From Streptococcus sp. 2342 (lineage in GTDB: Bacteria; Bacillota; Bacilli; Lactobacillales; Streptococcaceae), in the NCBI RefSeq assembly GCF_013276795.1, contig NZ_VMLR01000003.1, forward strand, positions 1 to 64,000: a stretch of 64,000 bases of DNA, given 5' to 3'. The translations under genes were made by a program, and so were the position numbers. A model generated the notes under the pieces. That model saw only the letters and a list, made by a program, of their open reading frames with translations. It had not been told where the DNA came from and ran no database searches. Positions 10,936 to 21,337 of this stretch are shown piece by piece; position 1 is the first letter of the stretch; the number at the start of each line of letters is the position of its first letter.

Positions 10936-12051
10936 TTAGACATTAAAGCGGAATTCCATGATATCGCCATCTTGAACGATATATTCTTTTCCCTCTTCAC
11001 GCAAACGTCCAGCTTCTTTTACGGCCTTTTCAGATCCATATTTCACCAAATCATCGTATGACATGGTTACTGCACGAATAAAGCCTTTTTCAAAGTCTGA
11101 GTGGATAATACCAGCTGCTTGAGGAGCCTTCATACCACGTTTGAAGGTCCAAGCGCGAACTTCTTTTTCACCAGCTGTGAAGTAAGTTCCCAATCCAAGC
11201 AAGTGGTAAGCTGCACGCGTCAACTTGTCAACGCCTGATTCTGTCAATCCAAGTGCTTCAAGAAACTCTTGCTTGTCTTCATCGTCTAACTCAGAAATTT
11301 CTTCCTCAGCACGCGCAGAAATAACGACTACTTCAGCATTTTCTGTCGCTGCAAATTCACGAATTTGTTTGACATAGTCGATAGAATCTGGATCTGAAAC
11401 TACATCCTCATCTACATTAGCAACATAGAGAACTGGTTTAGTCGTCAAAAGGAAGAGACCTTTGACAACCTTTTGTTCCTCATCTGTGAATTCAATGGTA
11501 CGTGCTGATTTCCCATCTTCAAGGACTGGTTTAATTTTTTGAAGAACATTAAACTCTGCTACTGATTCCTTATCTTTTTGCGTACGTGCCATCTTTTCTA
11601 CACGTGCATAACGCTTATTGACTGATTCTAAGTCAGCAAGAATCAATTCCAGATTAATTGTATCAATATCTGCAAGTGGATCTACAAAGGCGTCTTCACG
11701 TCCTTGCTCGCGCATGACATTTTCATCATCAAAAGCACGAACTACGTGAACAATCGCATCTACTTCACGAATATTGGCCAAGAATTTATTCCCTAGCCCT
11801 TCTCCTTTTGAAGCTCCTTTTACAATCCCTGCAATATCTGTAAATTCAAATGTTGTGGGAACTGTCTTTTTAGGAATAATCATTTCAGTTAGTTTTTGTA
11901 GGCGTTCATCTGGAACTTCAACCATTCCAACGTTTGGATCAATCGTCGCAAATGGGTAGTTTGCTGCCTCTGCTCCTGCTTTTGTAATTGCATTAAATAG
12001 TGTTGATTTACCAACGTTTGGCAAACCAACGATACCTGCTGTCAAAGCCAT
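10936..12051 (-). CDS. ychF: redox-regulated ATPase YchF (Obg family)
   Basis: P-loop protein of the Obg/TRAFAC class that hydrolyses ATP rather than GTP and is linked to ribosome function and stress. I chose the ATG at 12051 ([18 protein letters not shown]-loop at 9-17), giving the usual 371 residues. The ATG nine bases upstream has a Shine-Dalgarno motif almost on top of it. A coiled-coil insert and the C-terminal TGS-like domain ([19 protein letters not shown]) are present. Confidence 0.96.
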   Translation of the reverse strand: MALTAGIVGLPNVGKSTLFNAITKAGAEAANYPFATIDPNVGMVEVPDERLQKLTEMIIPKKTVPTTFEFTDIAGIVKGASKGEGLGNKFLANIREVDAIVHVVRAFDDENVMREQGREDAFVDPLADIDTINLELILADLESVNKRYARVEKMARTQKDKESVAEFNVLQKIKPVLEDGKSARTIEFTDEEQKVVKGLFLLTTKPVLYVANVDEDVVSDPDSIDYVKQIREFAATENAEVVVISARAEEEISELDDEDKQEFLEALGLTESGVDKLTRAAYHLLGLGTYFTAGEKEVRAWTFKRGMKAPQAAGIIHSDFEKGFIRAVTMSYDDLVKYGSEKAVKEAGRLREEGKEYIVQDGDIMEFRFNV

Positions 12052-12134
12052 ATTTCTCATTCTCCGTTTTCATTTCAATCCCTAATATTATAACACAAAA
12101 AGGGATAAAGTGCTAACCCTCTAACTAAGGGTTC

Positions 12135-12329
12135 TCAGTCAATAATTTTATTCATTTTTCGATCAAAATCATAGCGTCCCATCATGACAACATGGTCACA
12201 ATTACTGCATTTTATTTTGATATCTGCTCCCACACGTGTAATTTCCCAACGATTAGCTTTTTTTCCTGTTGACTTGATAGTACAAGCATGTGGTTTTTTC
12301 ATTTCAACAAAATTTCCAACTTGATACAT
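12135..12329 (-). CDS. DUF951 domain protein
   Basis: Small conserved protein of 64 residues (start MYQVGNFVEMKKPHAC) with a CSNCDH metal-binding-like motif. It is regularly found between dnaN and ychF in streptococci. The start at 12329 has a good Shine-Dalgarno sequence (AAAGGAG) upstream; a longer reading to 12383 would run into the dnaN terminator. Its function is not known to me. Confidence 0.9.
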   Translation of the reverse strand: MYQVGNFVEMKKPHACTIKSTGKKANRWEITRVGADIKIKCSNCDHVVMMGRYDFDRKMNKIID

Positions 12330-12362
12330 ACTACTCTCCTTTTCTTTTTCGATTATATCATA

Positions 12363-12390
12363 AAAGAGGCGAGCTAAGCTCAACCTCTTT
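12363..12390 (-). terminator. terminator after dnaN
   Basis: On the minus strand AGAGG...GAGC TTA GCTC...CCTCTTTT folds into a stem ending in T residues, just after the dnaN stop. Confidence 0.65.
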
Positions 12391-12393
12391 CAC

Positions 12394-13530
12394 TTAATTA
12401 GTACGAACTGGTGTAATGAGCTGCATGAAGTCTTCGTCAGTATCTGCTGGCACAAGAGTAAATGGACGAACAGCTGAGATAAAGCTAATGGTCACCTTTT
12501 CGCTATTTAAAGCTTTAAGAGAATCAATCAAGTAAGTTGGGTTGAAACTAATGGTCAAATCATCCCCAGTAACCTGGTCAGTATCGATTTCTTCGTTTAC
12601 TTTACCAACTTCTGGAGAGTGAACATGGGCACTAACAACCCCATCTTTAATTTCAAGTTTCACAGTACCATTTTGAGTCGCACTTGATAAAAGACGAGCA
12701 CGTTCCATTGACTGGCGTAAGTTTACCACATCAAAAGTAATAGTGGTGTTAAAGTCTGTTGGAATCAAGCGATCTGTGTCAGGATAGTTTCCTTCTAACA
12801 AACGTGTGTAGAAACTAATATTTTCACTTCTAAAGAGGATTTGATTGTTAGCAAAGAAAATCTCTACAGTTTCAATATCATCTGTAAATACCGCTGAAAA
12901 TTCGCGTAGAGAACGGCTAGGGATTACGACAGCAAAATCATCACTATTTTTTTCAAGAGTCAATTTTTTCTGGCTTAGACGATGAGAGTCTGTTGCCACT
13001 GTTTTTAACTCTTTGTGTTGACTCAATACAAAATGAACACCTGTCAAAATTGGACGACTCTCTTGTGTACTTGCAGCAAAAGCTGTTTCATTGATAATTT
13101 TCTTGAGTAATTTTGTTTCAAGAACCAAAGGAGTGCTTGCTGAAATTTCTTGGATTCGTGGGTACTGTTCGCTATCTTTTCCTTTTAGGGTAATTTCTGA
13201 TTTTCCACTGGTTAAAACAATTTGATTTTGTTCAATTTCTTTAAAATCAAGAGTCACATCAGGTAGACTAGATACTACATTGATAAAGAAAGAAGCTTCA
13301 AGAAGAATCGAACCTAAAGAAGTAATTAACAAACCAGCATCTTCATTTTTTTGAGAAATAAAATTTTCAATTGAAATCTGACCATTTGAACCAATTAAAG
13401 TAACACCTTCGTTGGTCACGTCAATTTTTACTGTTGATAAAATAGGAATGGCATTTTTAGAACTAATAGCTCTCTTAGTAATATTTAAGGCTTGTAGAAA
13501 TAAATTTTTATTAATTGAAAAATGAATCAT
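12394..13530 (-). CDS. dnaN: DNA polymerase III beta subunit (sliding clamp)
   Basis: Ring-shaped processivity clamp for DNA polymerase III. The 378-residue product has three repeated clamp domains and the C-terminal LITPVRTN end, close to the usual MPxR-type terminus. It follows dnaA after a 158-bp spacer carrying DnaA boxes, the standard origin arrangement. Confidence 0.98.
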   Translation of the reverse strand: MIHFSINKNLFLQALNITKRAISSKNAIPILSTVKIDVTNEGVTLIGSNGQISIENFISQKNEDAGLLITSLGSILLEASFFINVVSSLPDVTLDFKEIEQNQIVLTSGKSEITLKGKDSEQYPRIQEISASTPLVLETKLLKKIINETAFAASTQESRPILTGVHFVLSQHKELKTVATDSHRLSQKKLTLEKNSDDFAVVIPSRSLREFSAVFTDDIETVEIFFANNQILFRSENISFYTRLLEGNYPDTDRLIPTDFNTTITFDVVNLRQSMERARLLSSATQNGTVKLEIKDGVVSAHVHSPEVGKVNEEIDTDQVTGDDLTISFNPTYLIDSLKALNSEKVTISFISAVRPFTLVPADTDEDFMQLITPVRTN

Positions 13531-13688
13531 GGATTCTCCTTTATTTATTTTTAATATTAGAAGGATAATAGTAATAATAGAGTCTGTGAAATCTGTGGAA
13601 AACAGACTAAAAGTAAGTCATATCAAGTTTTTTAGCTTGTTTAAAAAATGTGGATAAAAAAGATAAAAAAGCGAAAGTTATCCACAAG
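13531..13688. other. dnaA-dnaN spacer with DnaA boxes (part of oriC)
   Basis: AT-rich spacer with DnaA-box matches at 13594-13602 (TGTGGAAAA), 13649-13657 (TGTGGATAA, perfect) and 13678-13686 (TTATCCACA, perfect). Such boxes on the dnaN side of dnaA form the second half of a bipartite origin in Firmicutes and may also regulate dnaN. Confidence 0.85.
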
Positions 13689-15050
13689 TTATTTGATTTT
13701 CTTTTTGATTGATTCAATTTCTAAACGTAAATTATCGTCTTCATCAATCAAAGATTTAATTTTTGCATGGGCATGAATGACTGTTGTATGATCTTTTCCT
13801 CCAAATTCCTTCCCAATTTTTGGAAGACTATTATCTGTCAGTTCTCTAGATAAATACATGGCTACTTGACGGGCTAAAACAATATTTTGAAGGCGTCTGC
13901 TTCCTTTCATTTCTTTGATACTAACACCATAAAAGTTACCAACTTCATTTTGGATTTTGTCAATTGGGATGACGAGCATTTGGCTAACATCTTGTTTGCG
14001 AGCTCTAATAGCTTCTGCAGCAATATCAATAGTGATATCCTTGATGTTTTTTACTCTGGCAATTAAAGTGATGTCATTGATAGCTCCCTCAAGATCTCGA
14101 ACATTTGAGTCAAATTGCCCAGCTAGGTATTCTAGAGTATCACTTTGAAAATTGTAGCCTAAATGTTCCGTTTTACTTTGTAAAATGGCAATACGTGTTT
14201 CAAAGTCAGGGGGGGTGATAGTTTGTGTCAATCCCCAACTAAAGCGCGTGACAAGCCTCTCCTCGAGCCCTTCTAGATGTTTTGGACTACGATCACTGGT
14301 TAGGACAATCTGTTTTTGCTTGTCATGAAGGGCGTTAAAGGTATTGAAAAATTCTTCCTGAGTTGCGACTTTTTTTCCGCTGAGTGACTGGATATCATCG
14401 ATTAACAAAAGATCAAGACTACGATAGGTCTTTTTAAACTTTTCCATTTCCCCAAGTCTTAGGTGATCAAGAAAGTCATTGATAAAGCTTTCGGCAGGAA
14501 TATATTTAACACGCGCATTTGGAATATTTTTTAGAATTTCATTTCCAATAGCGTTTAACAGGTGAGTCTTACCAAGCCCAGGTCCTCCATAGATAAAAAG
14601 AGGATTATAGGTCAAGGCCAAATCTTCAGAGACAGCCAAAGCGGCTGATACTGCCCAAACATTTCCATCCCCTTGAATAAAATTATCAAAGGTATACTTT
14701 TCTTTTAATCCCGTATCCGAATAAGGAATAGATGCTAACTTTGGACTATAGTCATAAAGAGTTGAATTTGTAGCTTCTTCAACTTGTGAGATAGCCGTAT
14801 CTTGAGGTTTAGTGAAAATATAGTGAGGAGTAATCTCAGCATCATAAATTTCAAATCCAGCAACTACAATAATATCTTTTAGTTGTTTTTCCCAGACCAT
14901 TTCCATTTCAGATCGTGGTAAAAATATAGTGGCAACATTTTCCTCTACCTTGATGAGTTCAGCTTGAATAGCATAGAAATCATACATGGATCGAGTCAGT
15001 CTTTCTTGAGCAAATTCTAATATACGATTCCAAAATTGTTTTTCTTTCAA
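13689..15050 (-). CDS. dnaA: chromosomal replication initiator DnaA
   Basis: AAA+ initiator that binds DnaA boxes and melts oriC. The 453-residue product has N-terminal domain I, a linker, Walker A GGPGLGKT (155-162), a DDIQ Walker B segment, and the C-terminal DNA-binding domain with the DnaA signature around [11 protein letters not shown]. It is flanked by box clusters on both sides. The orientation shows that this window is the reverse complement of the usual genome numbering. Confidence 0.99.
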   Translation of the reverse strand: MKEKQFWNRILEFAQERLTRSMYDFYAIQAELIKVEENVATIFLPRSEMEMVWEKQLKDIIVVAGFEIYDAEITPHYIFTKPQDTAISQVEEATNSTLYDYSPKLASIPYSDTGLKEKYTFDNFIQGDGNVWAVSAALAVSEDLALTYNPLFIYGGPGLGKTHLLNAIGNEILKNIPNARVKYIPAESFINDFLDHLRLGEMEKFKKTYRSLDLLLIDDIQSLSGKKVATQEEFFNTFNALHDKQKQIVLTSDRSPKHLEGLEERLVTRFSWGLTQTITPPDFETRIAILQSKTEHLGYNFQSDTLEYLAGQFDSNVRDLEGAINDITLIARVKNIKDITIDIAAEAIRARKQDVSQMLVIPIDKIQNEVGNFYGVSIKEMKGSRRLQNIVLARQVAMYLSRELTDNSLPKIGKEFGGKDHTTVIHAHAKIKSLIDEDDNLRLEIESIKKKIK

Positions 15051-15262
15051 TCCTTTCTCCTCCTTTACTATTTAAAAGTTTAATACTAGACCTATTTTAC
15101 CATAGATAGTAAGAATTTTCCACAAGCTGTGAAAAATAATCCACAATGTTATCAAGTTTTATCCACAGGTTGGGGATAAAGTCAGAAACTATTGATTTAT
15201 TAAGCTTTTTATCGAAAAAAATAGTGGATAACCTTGTGAGATAAAAAAATAAAAGAACAGCC
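15051..15262. other. origin of replication oriC (dnaA upstream region)
   Basis: A 212-bp AT-rich gap between dnaA and parB with several DnaA-box-like 9-mers: TTTTCCACA (15117-15125), an inverted TTTTCACAG-type box (15127-15135), TAATCCACA (15137-15145), the perfect TTATCCACA (15159-15167) and inverted TTATCCACT (15223-15231). The clustering, position and neighbours are those of the streptococcal chromosomal origin. Confidence 0.92.
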
Positions 15263-16021
15263 TTATTTCAGGCTGTTGATAATTCTACTATATTCTTCTT
15301 GATTTGAAAAAGAAATAATGATTTTTCCACTATCTTTTTTAGATAGTTTAATTTCTACATCTAATCCGAGTAGTTTTTTTAACTGTTCTTCTTCATTTTG
15401 TATGAAATGATCATTTTTTTGCTGTTTCTTTTGTTTTTTCTCTGTCAGAAGAGCTTCTAATTTCCTTACAGAAATATCTTCTTCTATAACCCGTTGAAAG
15501 AAATAGTCTTGTTGTTCCTTATTCAATCCAACTAGCGAACGAGCATGTGCTTGTGATAGTTTGCCATTTTCTACTTCTGAGAGGATAGCATCTGGTAAGG
15601 AAAGCAAACGAATGGAGTTGCTAATATATGGACGAGACTTGCCCATTTTATCTGCAATTTCAGCATGGGTGAATCCTTTCTCTACGAGAGATTCATAAGC
15701 GCGTGCTTCTTCTATTGGATTTAAATTTTCTCTCTGTAAATTTTCAATGATGGATTGGACCATCATCTCTTGATCTGAAAGCTGTTTAACAACAGCTGGG
15801 ATAGACCTTAGACCAGCTAAAAGTGAAGCCCGATAGCGTCTTTCTCCTGCAAGGATTTCATAACCAATAACAGGAGATTGACGAACAATAATCGGTTGAA
15901 TGAGTCCATTTTCTTTGATAGACTGTGCTAGTTCATCTAGTTTTTCTCTATCAAATTCTTTTCGGGGTTGATAGGGATTTTTTTGTATATCCGTGATAGA
16001 AATCATTTCAAATTTTTCCAT
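15263..16021 (-). CDS. parB: chromosome-partitioning protein ParB (Spo0J)
   Basis: CTP-dependent clamp that loads at parS and recruits SMC to the origin. The 252-residue product has the ParB/Srx-like N-terminal domain (PYQPRKEFD, AGERRYRA), a helix-turn-helix (about 110-165, GFTHAEIADKMGKSRPYISN) and a C-terminal dimerisation region. Streptococci lack ParA, and none is seen here. It lies 57 bp downstream of htrA on the same strand and is probably co-transcribed with it. Three parS-like sites occur in this window. Confidence 0.97.
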   Translation of the reverse strand: MEKFEMISITDIQKNPYQPRKEFDREKLDELAQSIKENGLIQPIIVRQSPVIGYEILAGERRYRASLLAGLRSIPAVVKQLSDQEMMVQSIIENLQRENLNPIEEARAYESLVEKGFTHAEIADKMGKSRPYISNSIRLLSLPDAILSEVENGKLSQAHARSLVGLNKEQQDYFFQRVIEEDISVRKLEALLTEKKQKKQQKNDHFIQNEEEQLKKLLGLDVEIKLSKKDSGKIIISFSNQEEYSRIINSLK

Positions 16022-16078
16022 GATTCTACACTAACACATCTTTTCTCTTATGTAAAGTTTTCTTTACATAGATGTCAA

Positions 16079-17281
<1,203 letters not shown>

Positions 17282-17289
17282 TTACTGAA

Positions 17290-17322
17290 AGTATAAACTG
17301 ACTAGCTTAATTATAACTTAAA
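17290..17322 (-). promoter_or_regulatory. CiaR-type direct repeat and -10 box of htrA
   Basis: Read on the minus strand, TTTAAG-N5-ATTAAG (17322-17306) closely matches the CiaR consensus TTTAAG-N5-TTTAAG. It is followed about ten bases later by TATACT (17295-17290). The repeat overlaps the -35 position, as expected for activation of htrA by the CiaRH two-component system. Confidence 0.8.
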
Positions 17323-17342
17323 CACAAAAGTTTTACACAAAC

Positions 17343-17351
17343 TGTGGATAA
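17343..17351. promoter_or_regulatory. isolated perfect DnaA box in the htrA-rlmH gap
   Basis: TGTGGATAA lies between the divergent htrA and rlmH genes, about 2.3 kb from the dnaA start. It could titrate DnaA or tie expression to replication; a chance match is possible for a 9-mer. Confidence 0.5.
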
Positions 17352-17442
17352 CTCTTTTAAAACTGTGATTTTCTCAATTGAAATCTATTTTTTATTTTGT
17401 GAATAAGATGTGAAAAAATAGAGAATATGTTAGAATAGAGTC

Positions 17443-17922
17443 ATGAAAATTAAAATTGTAACAGTTGGGAAACTGAAAGAAAAGTATTTAAAAGATGGTA
17501 TCGCGGAGTATTCAAAACGAATTTCTCGATTTGCTAAGCTTGAAATGATTGAGCTAGCAGATGAAAAAACACCAGATAAAGCCAGTGAGTCAGAAAATCA
17601 AAAGATTTTAGAAATAGAAGGGCAGAGAATTTTATCAAAAGTTGGTGACCGTGATTTCGTTATTGTGTTGGCTATCGAAGGGAAAATGTTCTCATCAGAA
17701 GAATTTAGTAAACAATTAGAAGAAGCTTCTATAAAAGGATTTTCTACTCTTACATTTATTATTGGAGGGAGTCTGGGGTTAGCACAGGATGTAAAAAAGA
17801 GAGCTAATCTTTCTGTTAGTTTTGGCCGTTTAACCTTGCCCCATCAGTTAATGAGACTAGTTCTTGTTGAACAAATCTATCGCGCTTTTACGATTCAGCA
17901 GGGTTCGCCCTATCATAAATAG
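17443..17922 (+). CDS. rlmH: 23S rRNA (pseudouridine1915-N3)-methyltransferase RlmH
   Basis: SPOUT-family methyltransferase that modifies pseudouridine 1915 in helix 69 of 23S rRNA. The 159-residue product has the start [14 protein letters not shown], the SAM-binding knot FIIGGSLGL and the C-terminal [19 protein letters not shown] typical of the family. It sits between htrA and the tRNA-Arg/comCDE locus, as in pneumococcus. Confidence 0.97.
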   Translation: MKIKIVTVGKLKEKYLKDGIAEYSKRISRFAKLEMIELADEKTPDKASESENQKILEIEGQRILSKVGDRDFVIVLAIEGKMFSSEEFSKQLEEASIKGFSTLTFIIGGSLGLAQDVKKRANLSVSFGRLTLPHQLMRLVLVEQIYRAFTIQQGSPYHK

Positions 17923-17965
17923 AAAATTGACTTTTAATTGAATTTTTGGTAGAATAATGGTGTTA

Positions 17966-18039
17966 GGTCTCATAGCTCAGCTGGATAGAGCATTCGCCTT
18001 CTAAGCGAACGGTCGCAGGTTCGAATCCTGCTGGGATCA
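17966..18039 (+). tRNA. tRNA-Arg (anticodon UCU)
   Basis: Cloverleaf of 74 nt: acceptor GGTCTCA pairs with TGGGATC, D arm GCTC/GAGC, anticodon loop CTTCTAA (anticodon TCT, reads AGA), T arm GCAGG/CCTGC with TTCGAAT. CCA is not encoded. It lies directly upstream of comCDE. Confidence 0.95.
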
Positions 18040-18049
18040 ATATAGTAGC

Positions 18050-18079
18050 AAAGCTGGGAATTTTCCCGGCTTTTTTCTT
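18050..18079 (+). terminator. terminator after tRNA-Arg
   Basis: AAGCTGGGA/TCCCGGCTT stem followed by TTTTTT, between the tRNA and the ComE site of comC. It isolates comCDE from upstream transcription. Confidence 0.8.
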
Positions 18080-18087
18080 AAAAAAGT

Positions 18088-18154
18088 ACACTTGGGGAGA
18101 AAAAAATGACAGTTGAGAGAATTTTATCTAAAATGAAATTCCATTTTGTATAAT
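18088..18154 (+). promoter_or_regulatory. ComE-box promoter of comCDE
   Basis: Imperfect 9-bp direct repeats ACACTTGGG (18088-18096) and ACAGTTGAG (18109-18117) are separated by 12 bp and followed by a TATAAT -10 box (18149-18154). This is the layout of the pneumococcal comCDE promoter, where phosphorylated ComE binds and drives the positive feedback loop. Confidence 0.88.
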
Positions 18155-18204
18155 GGTTTTTGTAAGTTAGCTTACAAAAAAAAAACATTTTAGGAGATTT
18201 TATT

Positions 18205-18330
18205 ATGAAAAACACAGTTAAATTGGAACAGTTTGTAGCCTTGAAGGAAAAAGACTTGCAGGAGATTCAAGGTGGGGAAAGTAGAGTTTCAGACCTCATC
18301 CTTGATTTTCTTTTCCAACGAAAAAAGTAA
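18205..18330 (+). CDS. comC: competence-stimulating peptide precursor ComC
   Basis: Precursor of 41 residues with a double-glycine leader ([19 protein letters not shown], then EIQGG). Cleavage by ComAB after GG would release the 17-residue pheromone [22 protein letters not shown] lies nine bases upstream of the ATG. The mature peptide keeps the basic C-terminus and hydrophobic centre but is not pneumococcal CSP-1 (EMRLSKFFRDFILQRKK) or CSP-2 (EMRISRIILDFLFLRKK). It should act on the ComD encoded next to it. The gene was located by reading the 20-bp gap before comD backwards. Confidence 0.96.
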   Translation: MKNTVKLEQFVALKEKDLQEIQGGESRVSDLILDFLFQRKK

Positions 18331-18350
18331 TGAAATAAGGAGAAAGAGTA

Positions 18351-19676
18351 ATGAATTTACTTGGATTTGGGACAGTTATTGGTCATTTTTTAATTATTAG
18401 TTACAGTTACCATTTAATTTGTAAAGGTCAAATAAATAGAAAAGAGCTATACGTTTTTGGTGCTTATACATTACTAGTAGAAGTAGTACTTGAACTTTCC
18501 TTTTATCTTCTAAATTTGGATGGGTTAGGGACTGCAACATTTTTACTTCCTTTGGGCTTATATTCCTATTTTCGATGGATTAAACAGTATGAGAGGGATA
18601 GAGGACTATTTCTAAGTTTACTACTATCTCTTTTATATGAGAGCACTCATAACTTTCTGTCCGTAACTTTCTCCTCTATAACAGGAGACAATTTTGTTTT
18701 ACAACATTATTACCCATTCTTTTTCGTTGTAACGGTGTTAACCTATTTTGTTGTCTTAAAAATAATTCATTATTTCCATTTGGAACTAATCTATTTTGAC
18801 AAGGACTACCTTTATCCTTTCTTGAAAAAAGTATTTTTTGCTTTACTATTGCTACATATTGTATCTTTCGTTTCTGATATGGTAAGTACGATTAAACATT
18901 TGAATAGTTTTGGAAGTATTTTGTCATCTATTGTCTTTATCTCTCTATTTTTGACCTTCTTTGCAATGAATTCTCATAAAGAACAAATGGAGAAAGAGAT
19001 TGCGTTGAAGCAGAAGAAATTTGAACAGAAACATTTACAGAATTATACAGATGAAATTGTCGGTCTGTATAATGAAATTCGTGGTTTTCGACATGACTAT
19101 GCTGGTATGCTTGTCAGCATGCAGATGGCAATTGACAGTGGTGATTTACAGGAAATTGACAGAATTTACAATGAAGTTTTGGTCAAAGCCAATCATAAAC
19201 TGCGTTCAGATAAGTACACTTACTTTGATTTGAACAACATAGAAGACTCAGCTTTACGAAGTTTGGTTGCTCAGTCAATTGTCTATGCTCGAAATAACGG
19301 TGTGGAGTTTACACTGGAAGTAAAAGATACGATTACCAAGCTCCCAATTGAACTATTGGATTTGGTTCGTATCATGAGCGTTTTATTGAACAATGCTGTC
19401 GAAGGATCGGCTGATAGCTATAAAAAGCAGATGGAAGTAGCAGTTATTAAGATGGAAACTGAAACAGTTATTGTGATTCAGAATTCATGTAAAATGACGA
19501 TGACTCCTTCAGAAGATCTATTTGCCTTAGGATTCTCCACTAAGGGAAGAAATCGAGGAGTCGGATTAAATAATGTGAAAGAACTACTAGATAAGTACAA
19601 CAACATCATTTTAGAAACAGAGATGGAAGGCAGTACATTTAGACAAATTATTAGATTTAAGAGGGAATTTGAATGA
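18351..19676 (+). CDS. comD: competence histidine kinase ComD
   Basis: Membrane receptor for the competence pheromone, HPK10 class. The 441-residue product has about six or seven N-terminal membrane segments (residues 1-205), a coiled linker, the phosphoacceptor His248 in RGFRHDYAGM, and an ATPase domain with GVGLNNV. The stop overlaps the comE start by four bases. The sensor half should be matched to the unusual pheromone; it is the region that varies most between pherotypes. Confidence 0.97.
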   Translation: MNLLGFGTVIGHFLIISYSYHLICKGQINRKELYVFGAYTLLVEVVLELSFYLLNLDGLGTATFLLPLGLYSYFRWIKQYERDRGLFLSLLLSLLYESTHNFLSVTFSSITGDNFVLQHYYPFFFVVTVLTYFVVLKIIHYFHLELIYFDKDYLYPFLKKVFFALLLLHIVSFVSDMVSTIKHLNSFGSILSSIVFISLFLTFFAMNSHKEQMEKEIALKQKKFEQKHLQNYTDEIVGLYNEIRGFRHDYAGMLVSMQMAIDSGDLQEIDRIYNEVLVKANHKLRSDKYTYFDLNNIEDSALRSLVAQSIVYARNNGVEFTLEVKDTITKLPIELLDLVRIMSVLLNNAVEGSADSYKKQMEVAVIKMETETVIVIQNSCKMTMTPSEDLFALGFSTKGRNRGVGLNNVKELLDKYNNIILETEMEGSTFRQIIRFKREFE

Positions 19677-20425
19677 AAGTTTTAATTTTAGAGGATGTTA
19701 TTGAACATCAAGTGAGACTAGAGAGAATATTGGATGAAATTTCGAAAGAATCGAATATTCCAATATCATACAAGACAACGGGAAAAGTCCGTGAATTTGA
19801 AGAATACATTGAAAACGATGAAGTAAATCAGCTTTATTTTCTAGATATTGATATTCATGGAATTGAGAAAAAGGGATTTGAAGTGGCTCAGCTCATTCGT
19901 CATTACAATCCTTACGCTATTATCGTCTTTATCACTAGTCGATCAGAGTTTGCGACTTTGACCTATAAATACCAAGTATCAGCCCTAGATTTTGTTGATA
20001 AGGATATCAATGATGAGATGTTCAAGAAGAGAATTGAGCAAAATATCTTCTATACGAAGAGTATGTTACTTGAAAATGAAGATGTGGTAGATTATTTTGA
20101 TTACAATTACAAGGGAAATGATTTAAAAATTCCTTACCATGACATTCTGTATATTGAAACGACAGGGGTCTCTCATAAATTGCGCATTATTGGTAAGAAT
20201 TTTGCAAAAGAGTTCTATGGAACAATGACAGATATTCAGGAAAAGGACAAACATACTCAGAGATTTTATTCTCCTCATAAGTCATTTTTGGTAAATATAG
20301 GCAATATTAGAGAAATTGATCGAAAAAACTTAGAAATTGTTTTCTATGAAGATCATCGCTGTCCTATTTCAAGGTTAAAAATTAGAAAATTAAAAGATAT
20401 TTTAGAGAAAAAATCTCAAAAGTAA
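19673..20425 (+). CDS. comE: competence response regulator ComE
   Basis: AlgR/LytTR-family regulator that, when phosphorylated by ComD, activates comCDE, comAB and comX. The 250-residue product has a receiver domain with Asp58 (YFLDID) and a C-terminal LytTR DNA-binding domain (about 140-245). It is translationally coupled to comD. The site it most likely binds here is the direct repeat at 18088-18117. Confidence 0.97.
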   Translation: MKVLILEDVIEHQVRLERILDEISKESNIPISYKTTGKVREFEEYIENDEVNQLYFLDIDIHGIEKKGFEVAQLIRHYNPYAIIVFITSRSEFATLTYKYQVSALDFVDKDINDEMFKKRIEQNIFYTKSMLLENEDVVDYFDYNYKGNDLKIPYHDILYIETTGVSHKLRIIGKNFAKEFYGTMTDIQEKDKHTQRFYSPHKSFLVNIGNIREIDRKNLEIVFYEDHRCPISRLKIRKLKDILEKKSQK

Positions 20426-20476
20426 TTGACAATTAGCAAGAAATTGATATAATGGTTATATCTGCTACAGATAGAA

Positions 20477-20548
20477 GGTCCGTTGGTCAAGGGGTTAAGA
20501 CACCGCCTTTTCACGGCGGTAACACGGGTTCGAATCCCGTACGGACTA
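20477..20548 (+). tRNA. tRNA-Glu (anticodon UUC)
   Basis: 72-nt cloverleaf: acceptor GGTCCGT with ACGGACT, anticodon stem CCGCC/GGCGG around CTTTTCA (anticodon TTC), T loop TTCGAAT. CCA is not encoded. Located 51 bases after comE. Confidence 0.96.
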
Positions 20549-20553
20549 TTTTA

Positions 20554-20627
20554 TCCGCCATAGCTCAGTTGGTAGTAGCGCATGACTGTTAATCATGATG
20601 TCGTAGGTTCGAGTCCTACTGGCGGAG
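20554..20627 (+). tRNA. tRNA-Asn (anticodon GUU)
   Basis: 74-nt cloverleaf: acceptor TCCGCCA with TGGCGGA, anticodon loop CTGTTAA (anticodon GTT), T arm GTAGG/CCTAC. Five bases after tRNA-Glu, so the two are co-transcribed. Confidence 0.96.
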
Positions 20628-20637
20628 TATAGATAAA

Positions 20638-20666
20638 AGGGAACACAGCTGTGTTCCTCTTTTTGT
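20638..20666 (+). terminator. terminator after tRNA-Asn
   Basis: GGGAACACAG/CTGTGTTCCT palindromic stem followed by CTTTTT, immediately after the tRNA pair. It runs up to the tetR stop on the other strand and may serve both. Confidence 0.8.
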
Positions 20667-20667
20667 A

Positions 20668-21210
20668 TCAATTTGTATCACCAAGCATCTTCATAAGGAA
20701 GTCTGTTATTTCTTGAGGACTTTCTTTTTTTCCGTGTGCAATCCAAGTTTGGCAGACACCAAAAAGTGCATGAGTTAGATAAATACTACTATATTCTAAT
20801 TCAGTGGTATTGAGATTCAGTTGCATAAATCGCTTTTGTAAATCTGTACTGAGCATGATATGAAGTTTATTTCGTAAGAAATTTTGGATTTCTTTGGTCC
20901 CATTTTCAGAAAGAAGGGCAGCCAGAAGTGGTTCTGATTCCAGATATTCAAAGACTTCTAAAATAGCGTCTCTTTTGTGATGAGCATGTTTTTGAAAAAT
21001 ATATTCAAATGTATGAAATAGCTTACTTTGATAGTGCTCAATCATATCATACTTATCCTTATAGTGAGTATAGAAGCTGGAACGACTAATTCCGGCTTTT
21101 TCTGCTAACTTGACAGTAGAAATTTGATCAAATGGTTGTTCCATTAGTAATTGTACCATAGCATTTTCAATAGTTCGCTTTGTTTTTAAGCGTTTGTTAC
21201 TTTCTTGCAT
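20668..21210 (-). CDS. TetR-family repressor
   Basis: Probable local repressor, 180 residues, with an N-terminal TetR helix-turn-helix (about residues 11-55, ending SRSSFYTHYKDKYDMIEHYQ) and a C-terminal ligand domain. It is divergent from the YhgE-like gene. Two matching palindromes (TTAGAC-N5-GTCTAA at 21231-21247 and a near copy at 21308-21324) lie between the two genes and are the likely operators. The ligand is unknown. Confidence 0.92.
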   Translation of the reverse strand: MQESNKRLKTKRTIENAMVQLLMEQPFDQISTVKLAEKAGISRSSFYTHYKDKYDMIEHYQSKLFHTFEYIFQKHAHHKRDAILEVFEYLESEPLLAALLSENGTKEIQNFLRNKLHIMLSTDLQKRFMQLNLNTTELEYSSIYLTHALFGVCQTWIAHGKKESPQEITDFLMKMLGDTN

Positions 21211-21230
21211 ATTTCCTCCTTGTAAACAAA

Positions 21231-21247
21231 TTAGACTATATGTCTAA
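21231..21247. promoter_or_regulatory. probable TetR operator 1
   Basis: Perfect inverted repeat TTAGAC-TATAT-GTCTAA just upstream of the tetR start. Confidence 0.75.
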
Positions 21248-21285
21248 AAATGGATTTTTTATCTTGTAATTTAGATTTTTTAATG

Positions 21286-21324
21286 TATAATCTATTATAT
21301 CAAAATTTTAGACAATATGTTTAA
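21286..21324 (+). promoter_or_regulatory. yhgE -10 box and probable TetR operator 2
   Basis: TATAAT (21286-21291) is followed by TTAGAC-AATAT-GTTTAA (21308-21324), which differs from operator 1 by one base in its right arm. Bound repressor would cover the start of the yhgE transcript. Confidence 0.7.
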
Positions 21325-21337
21325 AAAAGGAGAAACT

